From: Gerris lacustris
Lineage: Eukaryota > Arthropoda > Insecta > Hemiptera > Gerridae
DNA length: 64,000 nucleotides
Direction: 5' to 3'
NCBI GenBank assembly: GCA_951217055.1
Contig: OX578284.1
Coordinates: 25,322,187 to 25,386,186 of the forward strand
Shown in pieces: positions 1 through 10,222 of the stretch. The translations under genes were made by a program, and so were the position numbers. Every line of letters begins with the position of its first letter. The first letter of the stretch is position 1. The notes beneath the pieces are model-generated. The model was given only the letters and a program-made list of their open reading frames with translations. It had not been told where the DNA came from and made no database searches.

Positions 1-560
1 TAAAGTTTTTAAGTAATTTAACTTTAAATTTATTCAGCCGCCCCCTCTGTTATTAGAGGATCGGCCACCAAAAACGCTTTTCAAACAAGCATGTTTGATT
101 CAACTCGCCCCGCTCGGCGCTCTTTGTGAATAGCCTCATGCTGATTCATGTGCTGGTTTCTAAAACGGAATCGGTCTCCTTCGGACTCGCGCGCAGTGTG
201 AAAGCCGCCTAATGCTTTGAGAATGATCCATGTAATTAAATTTTAAATATAATGGGATATAATCTCAGATGCAGTCTCCTCAAGAAAATCTAGGACAACA
301 TAAACTTTAAATCATACGACTGCTCTAAACTATAAAAAACTGCTCTATACAATAATTGTTCGACCAAATATAAAAGTCCATGTTACCAATCATTAATTTG
401 CAAAAAAGCGTTAAGCCATAAGTATTATGAAGTTTGTTCCAACTGTGCCGAATAATACGTTTAATTTTTACATCTGCCTAGTTTCTCTAAACTAACTGCT
501 GAATCCAATGTTCGCGCAACTATACTCTACTCATGCCATTATGCTTTGTAAATCAGTACT
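1..560. other. Unassigned segment with a GC-rich patch
   Basis: Positions about 35 to 230 are clearly richer in G and C than the surrounding DNA, with several CG dinucleotides (for example CCCCGCTCGGCGCTC near 109). No reading frame, terminal repeat or RNA structure could be assigned. It could be the end of a transposable element cut by the window edge. The remainder to 560 is AT-rich and featureless. Confidence 0.4.
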
Positions 561-564
561 TTGT

Positions 565-640
565 ACTCAGATACCAATTTAAAAGATACCAACAGATACC
601 AACTCAGATACAACTCAGATACCAACTCAAATACCATTTT
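565..640 (+). repeat. Short imperfect tandem repeat (AGATACCAACTC-like)
   Basis: The unit CAGATACCAACT recurs about five times with small gaps and substitutions. It makes a 71-residue open frame that looks like a protein only because the unit repeats. No coding function is supported. Confidence 0.7.
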
Positions 641-660
641 TGAAAACTGGTCTAATTTTC

Positions 661-801
661 AATTTTTTTTTTTTTTGGTTTCTGTATTCTTCACCTTATT
701 TGTTTCTATGTGCAAAATTTGGGGAAGATTGAAAGACGGGAAGTGGTTCAAAATTGGGGTAATATGTGTGCGATGAAACTTAAAAAGCAAATAAATTTGA
801 C

Positions 802-832
<31 letters not shown>

Positions 833-945
833 GGTTTCTGTATTCTTCACCATAGTTGTTTCTATGAGAAAAATTTGGGGAAGATTGAATCACGGGAAGT
901 GGTTCAAAATTGGGGAAACGGAAATTGAAACTTACAAAGCAAAGT
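661..945 (+). repeat. Tandem duplication of about 140 bp led by poly(T)
   Basis: Two adjacent copies, about 661-805 and 806-945, each begin with a poly(T) run (16 T and about 27 T) followed by GGTTTCTGTATTCTTCACC. Both continue through AATTTGGGGAAGATTGAA and GGGAAGTGGTTCAAAATTGG. They differ by scattered substitutions, so the duplication is not recent. The overlapping frames on both strands encode phenylalanine or lysine runs from the homopolymer and are not genes. Confidence 0.85.
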
Positions 946-1657
946 AATATAAGACCAGTAATAAAACCACCATGCAGTTATCCTAAGGTTATCCAGTGAT
1001 ATTTTGATTGCCTAGTTGGCCCGACCTACTACCCTCCAAAATCTCGAGCTCTCATTGGCTCCCCTCCCGTTTTTTTTTCGAAATAACAAAGAACGAATAA
1101 CAAAGTATTATGGCATGAGTATACAAAGATCATTATTCCAATTGAACATCATCAACTTACAATTGGGGTTGGGGGTTGGCCATATATTATCCCCCTATAT
1201 GCAGTAATAAAAAACCTGGCCTTTATAAAACAGTTGTTGGGTGGCTGATTCAAGGGATCCGGGTAACCGAGTGATAAGTGAGATAATGTATTAGCAACCA
1301 TTAAAATATCTAATTATAATTAAATTCGTTAGGTACGGTTTAATAAAAACAACATAGTTTAACCAACTAATTCCGTAAAATTTATTTACATCATCAGGGT
1401 ATAAAGTTTATAAACTACTATACTAAAATTAGTATCTTAACATAGTGAAGTTTGAAATGGTTATGATGTAGGTAAGGGATTTAGGAAATAAAATTAAAGA
1501 GGAAATGGAAAATGATTTGAGTGGGGTACATGACGAAGTTGAGAGGATTAACAGTAAGTGACCCAGGTAAAAGGAATGAAGAAATTCAGTTGCTTCAATA
1601 ATGCATTGATTTTTTCCAATATACAGTTAATTATTTAATACATCTTTAATTTTCTTG
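946..1657. other. AT-rich segment, nothing recognised
   Basis: No protein similarity, terminal inverted repeat or RNA-like structure was found. A 63-residue frame at 1016-1207 shows no recognisable domain. Confidence 0.5.
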
Positions 1658-2007
1658 AAGATTGATTCTCTAAACTCTAAAATAAAGCTTATTAATTAAT
1701 AGTTTGATCTTTAATTTGCTTGATGATTGATTCTCTAGTATAAAGTTTATTATTTAATAGTTTGATCATTAATTTTCATTTCCACTTTTATTTCGTAAAT
1801 AATTGTATCATTACAATTATTTGTAATGATACAATGAATTGTATCATTACAAGATTGATTCTCTAAACTCTAAAATAAAGCTTATTAATTAATAGTTTGA
1901 TCTTTAATTTGCTTGATGATTGATTCTCTAGTATAAAGTTTATTATTTAATAGTTTGATCATTAATTTTCATTTCCACTTTTATTTCGTAAATAATTGTA
2001 TCATTAC
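1658..2007 (+). repeat. Identical 157-bp duplication around a palindromic spacer
   Basis: Positions 1658-1814 and 1851-2007 read as identical over 157 bp. The 36-bp spacer contains the palindrome GTAATGATACAAT-GA-ATTGTATCATTAC, and that arm sequence also closes each copy. Each copy holds two diverged subunits of about 66 bp, both with GATTGATTCTCTA and TTAATAGTTTGATC. Identity between copies implies recent duplication or gene conversion, or an assembly artefact. Confidence 0.9.
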
Positions 2008-2009
2008 TA

Positions 2010-4255
2010 TGCTAAGATATATATATATATATTTTTTTTTTTCAAAAATTATTTTTCAATTTTTCTAGCGGTCGCAGATTATTTAAGACCTATTTGTGGA
2101 ATGAGAACTGTAAGACTTTTTGAACTGTTAACCGTTGCTCTCAAGGTTTCACAATGAACATGTTTGTAATTTAACGAAGATTGTCAGCAAGTTGGTGATA
2201 ATTCTTTGTTCATTATGAAGCAAATCTAAAAACACCTCGTTAAGTTATCTTTCAGAATTCAAAGAAATGCTTTAGTTTTTGTTTAGAAATAACTTTATTT
2301 AACACAGGACTAGATGATACTAATGGATAATGAGTCTAATGGAAAACTTTATTTCCATTTGTCACAATAAAAAACTTAATTTTTGATAATATTGTGTCGA
2401 ATCTGCAACTACTTTATTATGTTATTTACGATTTTAAGGCTGTGGAGCCTTTTAATTTTCTCTCCCACTGTTAAAAGTACTTAATGGGTATCGCGAATTT
2501 ATTTAAAAAAAATTGTTCGAGCATAACACAATGCAAATGATGTTATATCACACTTCTAACCCCATTCTTTAGAATCCTTAAACATCTAATTCTGCTTCCA
2601 CTAGCTTCCCAATTCCCCCCTTCAATGCTTTTAACTATGTGCACCTAAGTTTCTCTTCCATTACAAAAATTATTTCATAATATAAATCCTACATCGCGAT
2701 AATTTACAATGTCTAATAACTTTCATTGGTTAAAGCGACTAGTCAGGCTCCACATCTATTAAAGTGCGACTATACTCAATCCTTAAGATATATTTAGCTC
2801 ACATACGAAATTATTTGACGTGAGATTTTAAATTTCTCCAGTAATTAATTTGTTTAATTTAAATAATAGTACTATTGTATTTTCGTTTCATTTGTTTTTC
2901 GTTGAATTGTGCATAATGTAATTTCAATAATAATATATAATTTATCTTTCTCTGACTCTCGCATTATTTTTAATATTATTATAACTTTTAACTAAGTTAA
3001 ATGATTATATTATGTATTTTACTTAGAATTCTATTGGATAATTCGTTATAACTCTAAGCCCCCTATTACCTGTGGCGACTCCACTTTTAACGCAACGACA
3101 TTTTTTGCTAGTCCTTTCACACGATACTGCTTGCTTTCATCTCTCGTATACATTTCATCTCCATCATCCACACCTTTTTTAATTACACATATGTATCCTT
3201 TTTTATAATATTTTACTCAATAAATATGTTACATATGGAAAAAAATATAAAAAATTATTAATTAAAGCTGAAAAAAATATCTAACTAGCTTATATATATG
3301 TTCTCTACATCTTTTAGTAAACATTATGAGGCCTTTTTCAACACTATGTTTATTGAAGGTTTTTGTAAATTAATATCAGAAACTTTTTTCTTTTGAATAG
3401 AACCAGTTTATGGAAAAACTAGAACAATATGAAAATATTGGTTTGAAAGTACATTTTTCTAAGCTTTTCGATGGTGTGACTTTAATTTATTTACAAAAAA
3501 AGACAAAAAAAAAAACAGTTTATAGTTTGAAAATTATTTTTCAAGAGAACACCAAAATCCGAAAAATTATATATTGACCTATTATTTCTCTGTAGCCTTA
3601 CTGTTAAGGTCACAGGTGTGGCGTGGAAAGGCGGTGGCAATGTGAAAGTATTCTAAAGGGTTTATGGGATCAGTGTTGGACAAAAGAAAGAAAAAATAAG
3701 CATAACATATAATATTGGCATAAAAAATAGTCAGTTAGTTTGTGAAAAGCCAAAGGTCATATGATTCTCCTGGAATTATTTATACTTTTAGGATTTTTTT
3801 TTGTTCCAATATATAAAATCTTTATACGTTTCTCTTAAGGCTGCGTATACCCTAAAGCTTGTTGCATACTTTTTCCGCTAGATGTCTCTGACAATCACAT
3901 TTCACGGAAGGTTAGATTACCATGTAGGTCTGAGTATTTTAAAAAAAAATTATTTCTGTTTTCTAAAACGTCACAATATTTACTTTTTTAACTGACATAC
4001 TTATATGGATTTTATTTGCGTTATTAATGTCGTACTTTTATTTGTTTTTTTAAGAAAAATAATATTGACTTTTTTATTTTTAGAAAATTATAATTTTACT
4101 TTGAAGTATTTAATTCTTTATTTAAACTTTTGAAGATTGAAAATGTTAGAAATAATTTAATTTGTCTGGTCTGGAATATTATATTATATATATATAATAA
4201 TCTTCAAATATTATGGTTCTTAGCTAGTTCTTAGTTTTTTAGTTAGCCCTCGAAT
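2010..4255. other. Long AT-rich stretch, nothing recognised
   Basis: More than 2 kb of low-complexity, AT-rich DNA with no open frame of note, no inverted-repeat element I could pair, and no match to families A, B or C. Around 3600-3660 base composition is briefly more balanced but carries no recognisable motif. Confidence 0.5.
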
Positions 4256-4257
4256 AT

Positions 4258-4818
4258 AAAAAAATTGGTCAAAAATTGACAAACTTTCTCATATACGATC
4301 CATTTATTAGTTTTCATAGCTACATTTAATTATTATTGAATATGTTATCAAAATGTATTATATAAATAACTTCTCTTCGGCGGGGAACTGAACCCGGGCT
4401 CTCTCCGTCCGCGTTTTCAGAAACTAGATTTTTTCCAGAAAAACGGCTTACATCGTTAGATTCGTATTTAAATGGACTACATTTTAATTTTTTTTCAAAA
4501 TCGTCAGAACCGTTTTCGAGTAATATATATATATTTTTTCATGATTTTTCAGAGTTTTAGGGGGGTAGCGCCCCCACATTTAAAGCTAAAATTCATTTTT
4601 CGATTTTACCTTGGGGTATGATTTTTCTGAACATGTATGCCAAATTTCGTCAAATCGGTCCAGTAGTTTAGGCTCCAGGCGTCTGCACAGGCAGACGGAC
4701 ATTTTTTAAAAACCACTTTTTTGGACACAGGGGACCTCAAAACGTGTAAATCCGTTTATATCTCAAAATCGAATTTTCGCGCCACTACAATACTTTCTCT
4801 TTATATAAGAAAGTAAAA
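4258..4818 (-). repeat. Family A repeat, nearly full-length, minus strand
   Basis: Read on the minus strand, this copy starts at the palindrome near 4790-4818 (ACTTTCT with its complement). It then carries GAATTTACACGTTTTGAGGT-like text, CTGTCTGCC, CCGATTTGACGAAATTTGG, the GGGGGCGCTACCCCCC box and the tRNA-like block at 4375-4430, whose T-arm has GGGTTCAGTTCCCC. It ends in the AAAACTAATAAATGG phrase. No protein is encoded. Element class is unknown. Confidence 0.85.
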
Positions 4819-4819
4819 A

Positions 4820-6130
4820 TGGTTAAATTTGCCTCAAACGCAAACGCCACGAAATTATGCTTTACTGTGCTGTACCAATCTTTGTATAAACAGCTTACTC
4901 ATTTTAGACCATTCTCGGTACTAGCGGTCATCACACCACAACTCCTTCAAAATAAATATATATAATTTTACTAATATATATAGGTATATATACATCATAT
5001 AATATGTACCTACTACAATATAATGCTATAATAGTATCGTATGCAGAGAAATATTTAATGAGTTTCAGCTTGATATACAGGGATACGCACTTTTCTCGTG
5101 AACGGATGGAGAAAAAAAGACCGGACCTACACGGTTGGCTGAGGATTTTTAAATTCCTAAAAAAAATGTTGATGAGCACTTCTAACATTTTAGTGTTTAG
5201 CACAAGAAAGAAACTAAAAATATAAAAATAAAACAATTAAAAGCAATATTTTTAAGAGTGGATTTCGATTTTATGGCTTGAAATATGAATTTTTCACTCT
5301 TAGAACTTTTTGCTCTTAGCATTATTTCTACCGCCGGCGAGCAGAAAAGTTGCTATCGCGTTAAAGTTGGCAACGCGCTTTTCGCTTTCTAAAATGCCTT
5401 AGCAAAAAATAATTTTTATTTTGAGCCACAGTCAGAAGTCCAATTAGGCCTATTTTAACAAATAGTAAGTCTGTAGCAACCTAACCAATAGTCAATCTTA
5501 ATTCTTGTCCTTTTTTGATTTATGGTAAATTCTACCCTGTCGACTTAGTTTCATAAACGTTTCCCTTTGTCGGGATGTTGCCAACATTAATCCGAACAGT
5601 TGGATGTAGCAGAATTAAAACATGTCGAGATTATTATCAGACTGACATGCTAATATAGCTTCTAAAACGCCACATAATAATCATTTGTAATAACAATAAC
5701 AATTATTATTAGAAATATTACTATTATAGAATGATTATTATATGATATTTACTATTTGAAGACGATATGAAAGAATACAAACAAATGTGTTTTTCCTCTA
5801 CATACTAAATTTCATAAAACTATTTTTGATCGGAATAAAATAATCGGATTATTGGACTCGAGTGCCACAATCTTTGTTTTATATTTTTAAGAGTAATGAA
5901 TTGTTTTCTAGGGAATTCGCTAAAAAGGTAAATTTTTTACATAAAATATATGAACGTTAAAAAGGTAATAACTTAGCAGACCGTTTAAATTATAGGTTTC
6001 ACTTTTAATTATGATGGCATTTTTACTTATTCTTGAGATCTGAAACTGATTCCAAGTAAAAACAAAATATTTAATTTTTGTTATTTGGCTATGGGACAAA
6101 GTAGCTGTAAACTATTCACAACTTATAATA
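4820..6130. other. AT-rich segment, nothing recognised
   Basis: Overlapping frames on the two strands at 4931-5236 have no recognisable domains. A GC-richer patch near 5320-5400 could not be assigned. The rest is simple AT-rich DNA. Confidence 0.45.
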
Positions 6131-6134
6131 AACA

Positions 6135-6751
6135 GGTCAAGTGTGTGCTAGTCAGCACACAGCGAGGGTCCGTAGGCCACACTGTAATGTTTAAGTAGTA
6201 CCCTATTGATGGTGTTTCTTAAAATGCTAAAAAGCTTACTTTGAACTATCTATGGGTCTGATATTCTCAAAACACATAAACAAACTTCTAATAAAGTATT
6301 TTTTACCAGTGAACCGGACTATAAATATATAAATACATACAAAACAAATTTTTATATTTTTTCAAAATTTCCGAGAAGTTGTATAATTAATTTTGGTCGA
6401 AGAATGTTCAGGAATTTTTTCAGATTTTTTGCACTTTACATAAGCAAGATAGAAGGGGGGGGGGGGACACTTTTCACACCAACTTCAAACTCGCCTGCGC
6501 TCGCCTTATCAAAGCTTATAACCAAAAAAATATATATTTTTGTAATCAGCTCGACGTACCCTTGTATATGATATCCCACACGGTCTCCAAAGAAAACAAT
6601 TATTTTTTAACCCTTAAGTTTTTTTACCCTTATTTTTTTAAAAAAATAATTTGTTAAAGTTGCTAAATTTTTTTAAAATGTGTTGGTAGGTACTATACAC
6701 ATTTATGCCAAATTTCAAAGTGGTCGGACGAAAGGTGCAGCCGTGAGAGTA
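6135..6751 (+). repeat. Family C repeat, 3'-truncated copy
   Basis: The copy opens with a hairpin at 6142-6161 (TGTGTGC, TAGTCA, GCACACA) followed by GCGAGGGTCCGTAGGCCACA. It continues through GGTCGAAGAATGTTCAGG, a poly(G) run near 6457-6467, ACTCGCCTGCGCTCGCC and CAGCTCGACGTACCC. It stops near GGTCGGACGAAAGGTGCAGC, where family A begins. The second copy at 47182-47919 shows that roughly 100 bp of the right end is missing here. Confidence 0.85.
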
Positions 6752-7340
6752 GTAATTTTTACTTTCTCATATAAAGAGAAAGTATTGTGATGGCGCGAAA
6801 ATTCGATTTTGAGAGAGGTCCCCTTAGTCCAAAAAAGTGGTTTTTAAAAAATATCTGTCGTCGGTCGTCTGTCTGTGCAGACGCCTGGAGCCTAAACTAC
6901 TGGGCTGATTTTGACGAAATTTGGCATACATGTTCAGAAAAATCATGCTCCGAGGTGAAATCGAGAAATGAATTTTAACTCAAAATTTGGGAGCGCTACC
7001 CCCCCAAAAACTAGTTAAAAAAAAAATTAGTTCTGGAAAACGGTTTCGACGATTTTGATTAAAAAAAATCTAAAATGTAGTCCATTTAAATACGAATCTA
7101 AGATATAAGCCGTTTTCCCGGGAAAAATCTAGTTCCTGAGAAAATAGCTAACGCGGACGGAGAGAGCCGGGTTCGATTCCCCGCCCAGGAGAACTTATTT
7201 TTATGATAAATTTTGTTGAAATGTTCAATAATAATTTAATTTGCATACGAAAACTAATAAATGGAAAACACTGGGCTAAGTAATTTTGAACTCGTATAGA
7301 AGAAAGTTTGTCTCAGTTGTCTTGGACCGATTTTTTACTA
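6752..7340 (+). repeat. Family A repeat, full-length reference copy
   Basis: This is the clearest family A copy. It starts with the palindrome TACTTTCT-catataaag-AGAAAGTA (6760-6784), then GATGGCGCGAAAATTCGATT, a CTGTCGTCGGTCGTCTGTCTG tract, GTGCAGACGCCTGGAGCCTA and GACGAAATTTGGCATACATG. A GGGAGCGCTACCCCCCC box follows, then AATGTAGTCCATTTAAATAC. The tRNA-like block lies at 7134-7190, and the copy ends with AAAACTAATAAATGGAAAAC. The 63-residue frame inside is translated repeat, not a gene. The mobile-element class is unknown. Confidence 0.88.
7134..7190 (+). other. tRNA-like block inside family A (acceptor stem and T-arm)
   Basis: TCCTGAG at 7134-7140 can pair with CCCAGGA at 7184-7190 (6 of 7 pairs), as in an acceptor stem. 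Between them lies GGGTTCGATTCCCC, which fits the RNA polymerase III B-box consensus and folds as a T-arm (CGGG and CCCG around TTCGATT). The D-arm and anticodon arm are absent. The same block recurs at about 4375-4430 (minus), 14574-14637 and 50822-50885, with some stem pairs broken. It may be a tRNA relic captured by the repeat or a functional internal signal. Confidence 0.6.
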
Positions 7341-8649
7341 TACCTACTTACTATTAGCTTATGTGTAAACGCTCCAAAATCAAAATTGGTAGAGTAGGAA
7401 GTAGAGTACTCTCTTCTCGCTACTCTACTCTCCTGTTTACTCTACCCGAGAAAACCCGGCTTTAGTTTAGGTAAAACCGATAATTCAGTTGAAATCTCAA
7501 AAAACATCATATTTAAATATGTATAAAAAAATTTAATAAAAAAATATATTTTTAAAAAGTAAAAAAAAATCAATGTTTTTTATATTTCTTTTTTTTATTT
7601 ACGAATTTCAATTTATATAAAGTCAAAATACAGTTGTAAACAAACAAAATTTTTCAGAAAAAAATAGAATGAAACATTGGAATAAAAATTATTTATAATT
7701 TGGCCGAATCTTAGTGTGTGTAAACACAGCGTGTTTATGCTTGAATGTTTCCCTTAGAGACTGACCATCTCTAACCATCTCTTAGTTACCTCCGACAAGA
7801 AGGTAATGAGAGGGTTAGTAAAGCCTAGTTCACTAAAAATCCGACAGACTGCACTAGCTCTCGATCCCACTTTTTCCCATTTACCAAATTACTCCTCCTG
7901 GCTCTAAAAATTAATATTTTTGCACGAAATTTGGGATTTAGAGTATTTAGATAATTGCCTTTTGCAGCCGCGAGCTACATTTTTTAAAAAATAAATAGAA
8001 TCGGATTTAAGAATCACTTAAGTGGGAAAAAAGGGGAAAATCAAAAATCGGGCTCGCGGCTGCATTGAAGAATACATTGATGAACCCAGATACGAAATAT
8101 TGTATTTTTATCTCTAATATTACGGACAAAAACAGAAATTTTGTAAAATCAAACCCGTCCGCGCACCCTTAACCAATAAGCTTAAATGATTAAAAACATA
8201 CAATATACGAGATGTAAAATAAAATAACCAGCTAACTCGATTTATATTTCTTTGAAGTGTATTTTAGCTAAAATATTGCTCAGGCATTAAAACAGTGATA
8301 TGATGAATATTATATAATGAAAATATACACTAATATTATTTAATGGTATCTAAAATCCTACCAACTAGTATTCGAAATGTAAAGATTTAGTTTAGTCAAG
8401 GGTTTTTTAAAACTAGATAAAGCTAAAATGAAAGAACTATTTCCTTAACGAAAATATTTTGATCCTAAACATGTATGTAACTTTAGGGAAATAACGCTTT
8501 TTTAAAGGCTTATTATTTATTCATTTAGGGTTTAGAATCGATCGGTTTTCTTTTCTATACGTGGGGTGAATTCAAATTGTACCGGAAGACTCTGGGCTCT
8601 TAAACTCTACCGCGTAGGCGCGTCCACTATATGCTATTATTAGGTTAAT
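7341..8649. other. Segment with scattered GGTAGAGTAG motifs, no gene
   Basis: Positions 7385-7450 hold several ACTCTAC and GTAGAGT words in both orientations, resembling the ends of the candidate element at 8650-9465. GTGTAAACG- and GTTTATGC-like words near 7360 and 7725 may be its degraded partners. Otherwise the DNA is AT-rich and I recognise nothing. Confidence 0.35.
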
Positions 8650-9465
8650 AAAGGCCTGTTTTACACTTGGTAGAGTAGCTTACTTTCCACCACAAGGGAT
8701 TGTATAAAGGTGATTATCGTGCTGATTTTTGGTATAGTGACTTAAAAGTCATTCATACATGTTTGTGATAGTAGCCTCGGTAATGTGAGATCATCACAGT
8801 AAGGTTAATACGCTATTAGTTATAAAAAAATAGTATATATACTATCACAATCTTACTGTAAATGTAGATTTTTGCAATAGTGCTGCAAAATTTGTTTATC
8901 GAAATGCGCTGATGTACTATAAGAACCAATAGAAGAAGCTCTGGAAAAAGAAAAGGAGCTACTAAAAAGGTTGGGATCAGAGTCATGCGGATAGGAAGAA
9001 GAAATTTTCTCAATGCGTCTGCACTGCAGCTTAATAAATTGTCCACAGTATACTCTAGAAAATTTTAAATGTGCTTAAAGATGACGCCTGAAAATGTAAT
9101 ATATTATAGAACACGATTACAACTTAAATCAAGATTTGTGACACAATAACCAGAAAGTCTCACTAGTGTAAAGTTTCCGACTCGGGACACTTTATCACGA
9201 AATTTATAAGTGAAAACTCAACAAAACAGGTGCAACGTAACACATTAAAAATATAAGATTTACCGAGAGGAGGCAGTCAATAATAGAAGGGGAAGTGGAG
9301 TATGGGGCGTCTACTCACCCGTCCGAGGTAGAGCCACTCTACCGCACTATCCAATTTAACTCGACCAACTTTTATCCACTATACTCTACCGTTTACTACC
9401 CACATTGCTTACATTAGGTGAGTAGCTTGGTAGAGTACTACTCTAACCAATGTAAACCAGACTTT
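8650..9465. mobile_element. Candidate non-autonomous element with imperfect ~28-bp terminal inverted repeats
   Basis: The left end (8651-8680) reads AAGGCCTGTTTTACACTTGG then TAGAGTAG. The reverse complement of the right end (about 9430-9465) reads AAAGTCTGGTTTACATTGGT then TAGAGTAG. Words ACTCTACC and GGTAGAG repeat inside the right half. No target duplication was found and no transposase is encoded, so the superfamily is open. A 76-residue minus-strand frame at 8816-9046 shows no known domain. Confidence 0.45.
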
Positions 9466-9772
9466 ACAGGAATTACGAGCTCTTCCTGCAATACGGGATC
9501 AGCCATTTTACTCATCTACGTGATATGATCATCTGCGTTAACATGTAAAATCCCTAAGATTCGAACTATCATCAGATGCGTCGTAAATCTGGTTTCAGGT
9601 GAAAGTTTGCATATTCGTACCTAACCACTATGTTACTCTGATGCCCCAAAAATCAATAGATTAATACGAGATACACTTTATATTGATAAAGACTCATTTA
9701 AATTTATAACTTTGTCACAATCCAAGGACACATTATCTATTATTATGTTTGAAACTTATCCCGGGTAGTTAT

Positions 9773-10021
9773 TGAGACCCAGGACAGGGCACCACAATTT
9801 TTTCTATTCCCTTGGAATATGCGAAACCACACGAATTGGAACGCAGTATAGGGCAGGGGAGTGCTACCATGTAGCCGTGGGGACCTCGTTATACTCTTGT
9901 GGATACTATGTGGATACGCCGCACGTGTGGTTTACCCGAAGCTAGTGGATCTAGCGTCTTAATTCACGTGGGTTCGTGTATTTCTGCGGTTAAGAAAGAA
10001 ACTGTTTGCGCCTGGGTCTCA
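9773..10021. mobile_element. Possible short element with GAGACCCAGG / CCTGGGTCTC ends
   Basis: A 10-bp perfect inverted repeat, GAGACCCAGG and CCTGGGTCTC, brackets 249 bp of GC-richer sequence in AT-rich surroundings. Inside, ACCACACGAATTGGA and TTCACGTGGGTTCGTG are partly complementary. There is no clear target duplication, so the element status is tentative. Confidence 0.35.
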
Positions 10022-10222
10022 GTGTGGACCCGATCTAAACGTTTCATTAAAGGTAAATAACTTAAATATCTATATTTATTAGGCTTCTGCCGGTTGTCTG
10101 TAATTACTAACTTGGTTTACGGTGTTCACTAAGTGTTTGAAGTCCTATCAGTTTGGACCTTCTCTCTAGTTGAAGTCCCAGTCCAGTTTGGATTTCAAAC
10201 CCTTAGTGACGTGAATTTATTT

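Noticed and set aside
6120..6180. Hairpin in family C considered as a bacterial-type terminator or attachment site
   Set aside because: The window is clearly eukaryotic and the hairpin is the start of a dispersed repeat.
6787..6978. 63-residue frame near the start of a repeat
   Set aside because: Translated family A; the opposite strand at 14171-14440 and 25044-25341 gives equally long frames from other copies.
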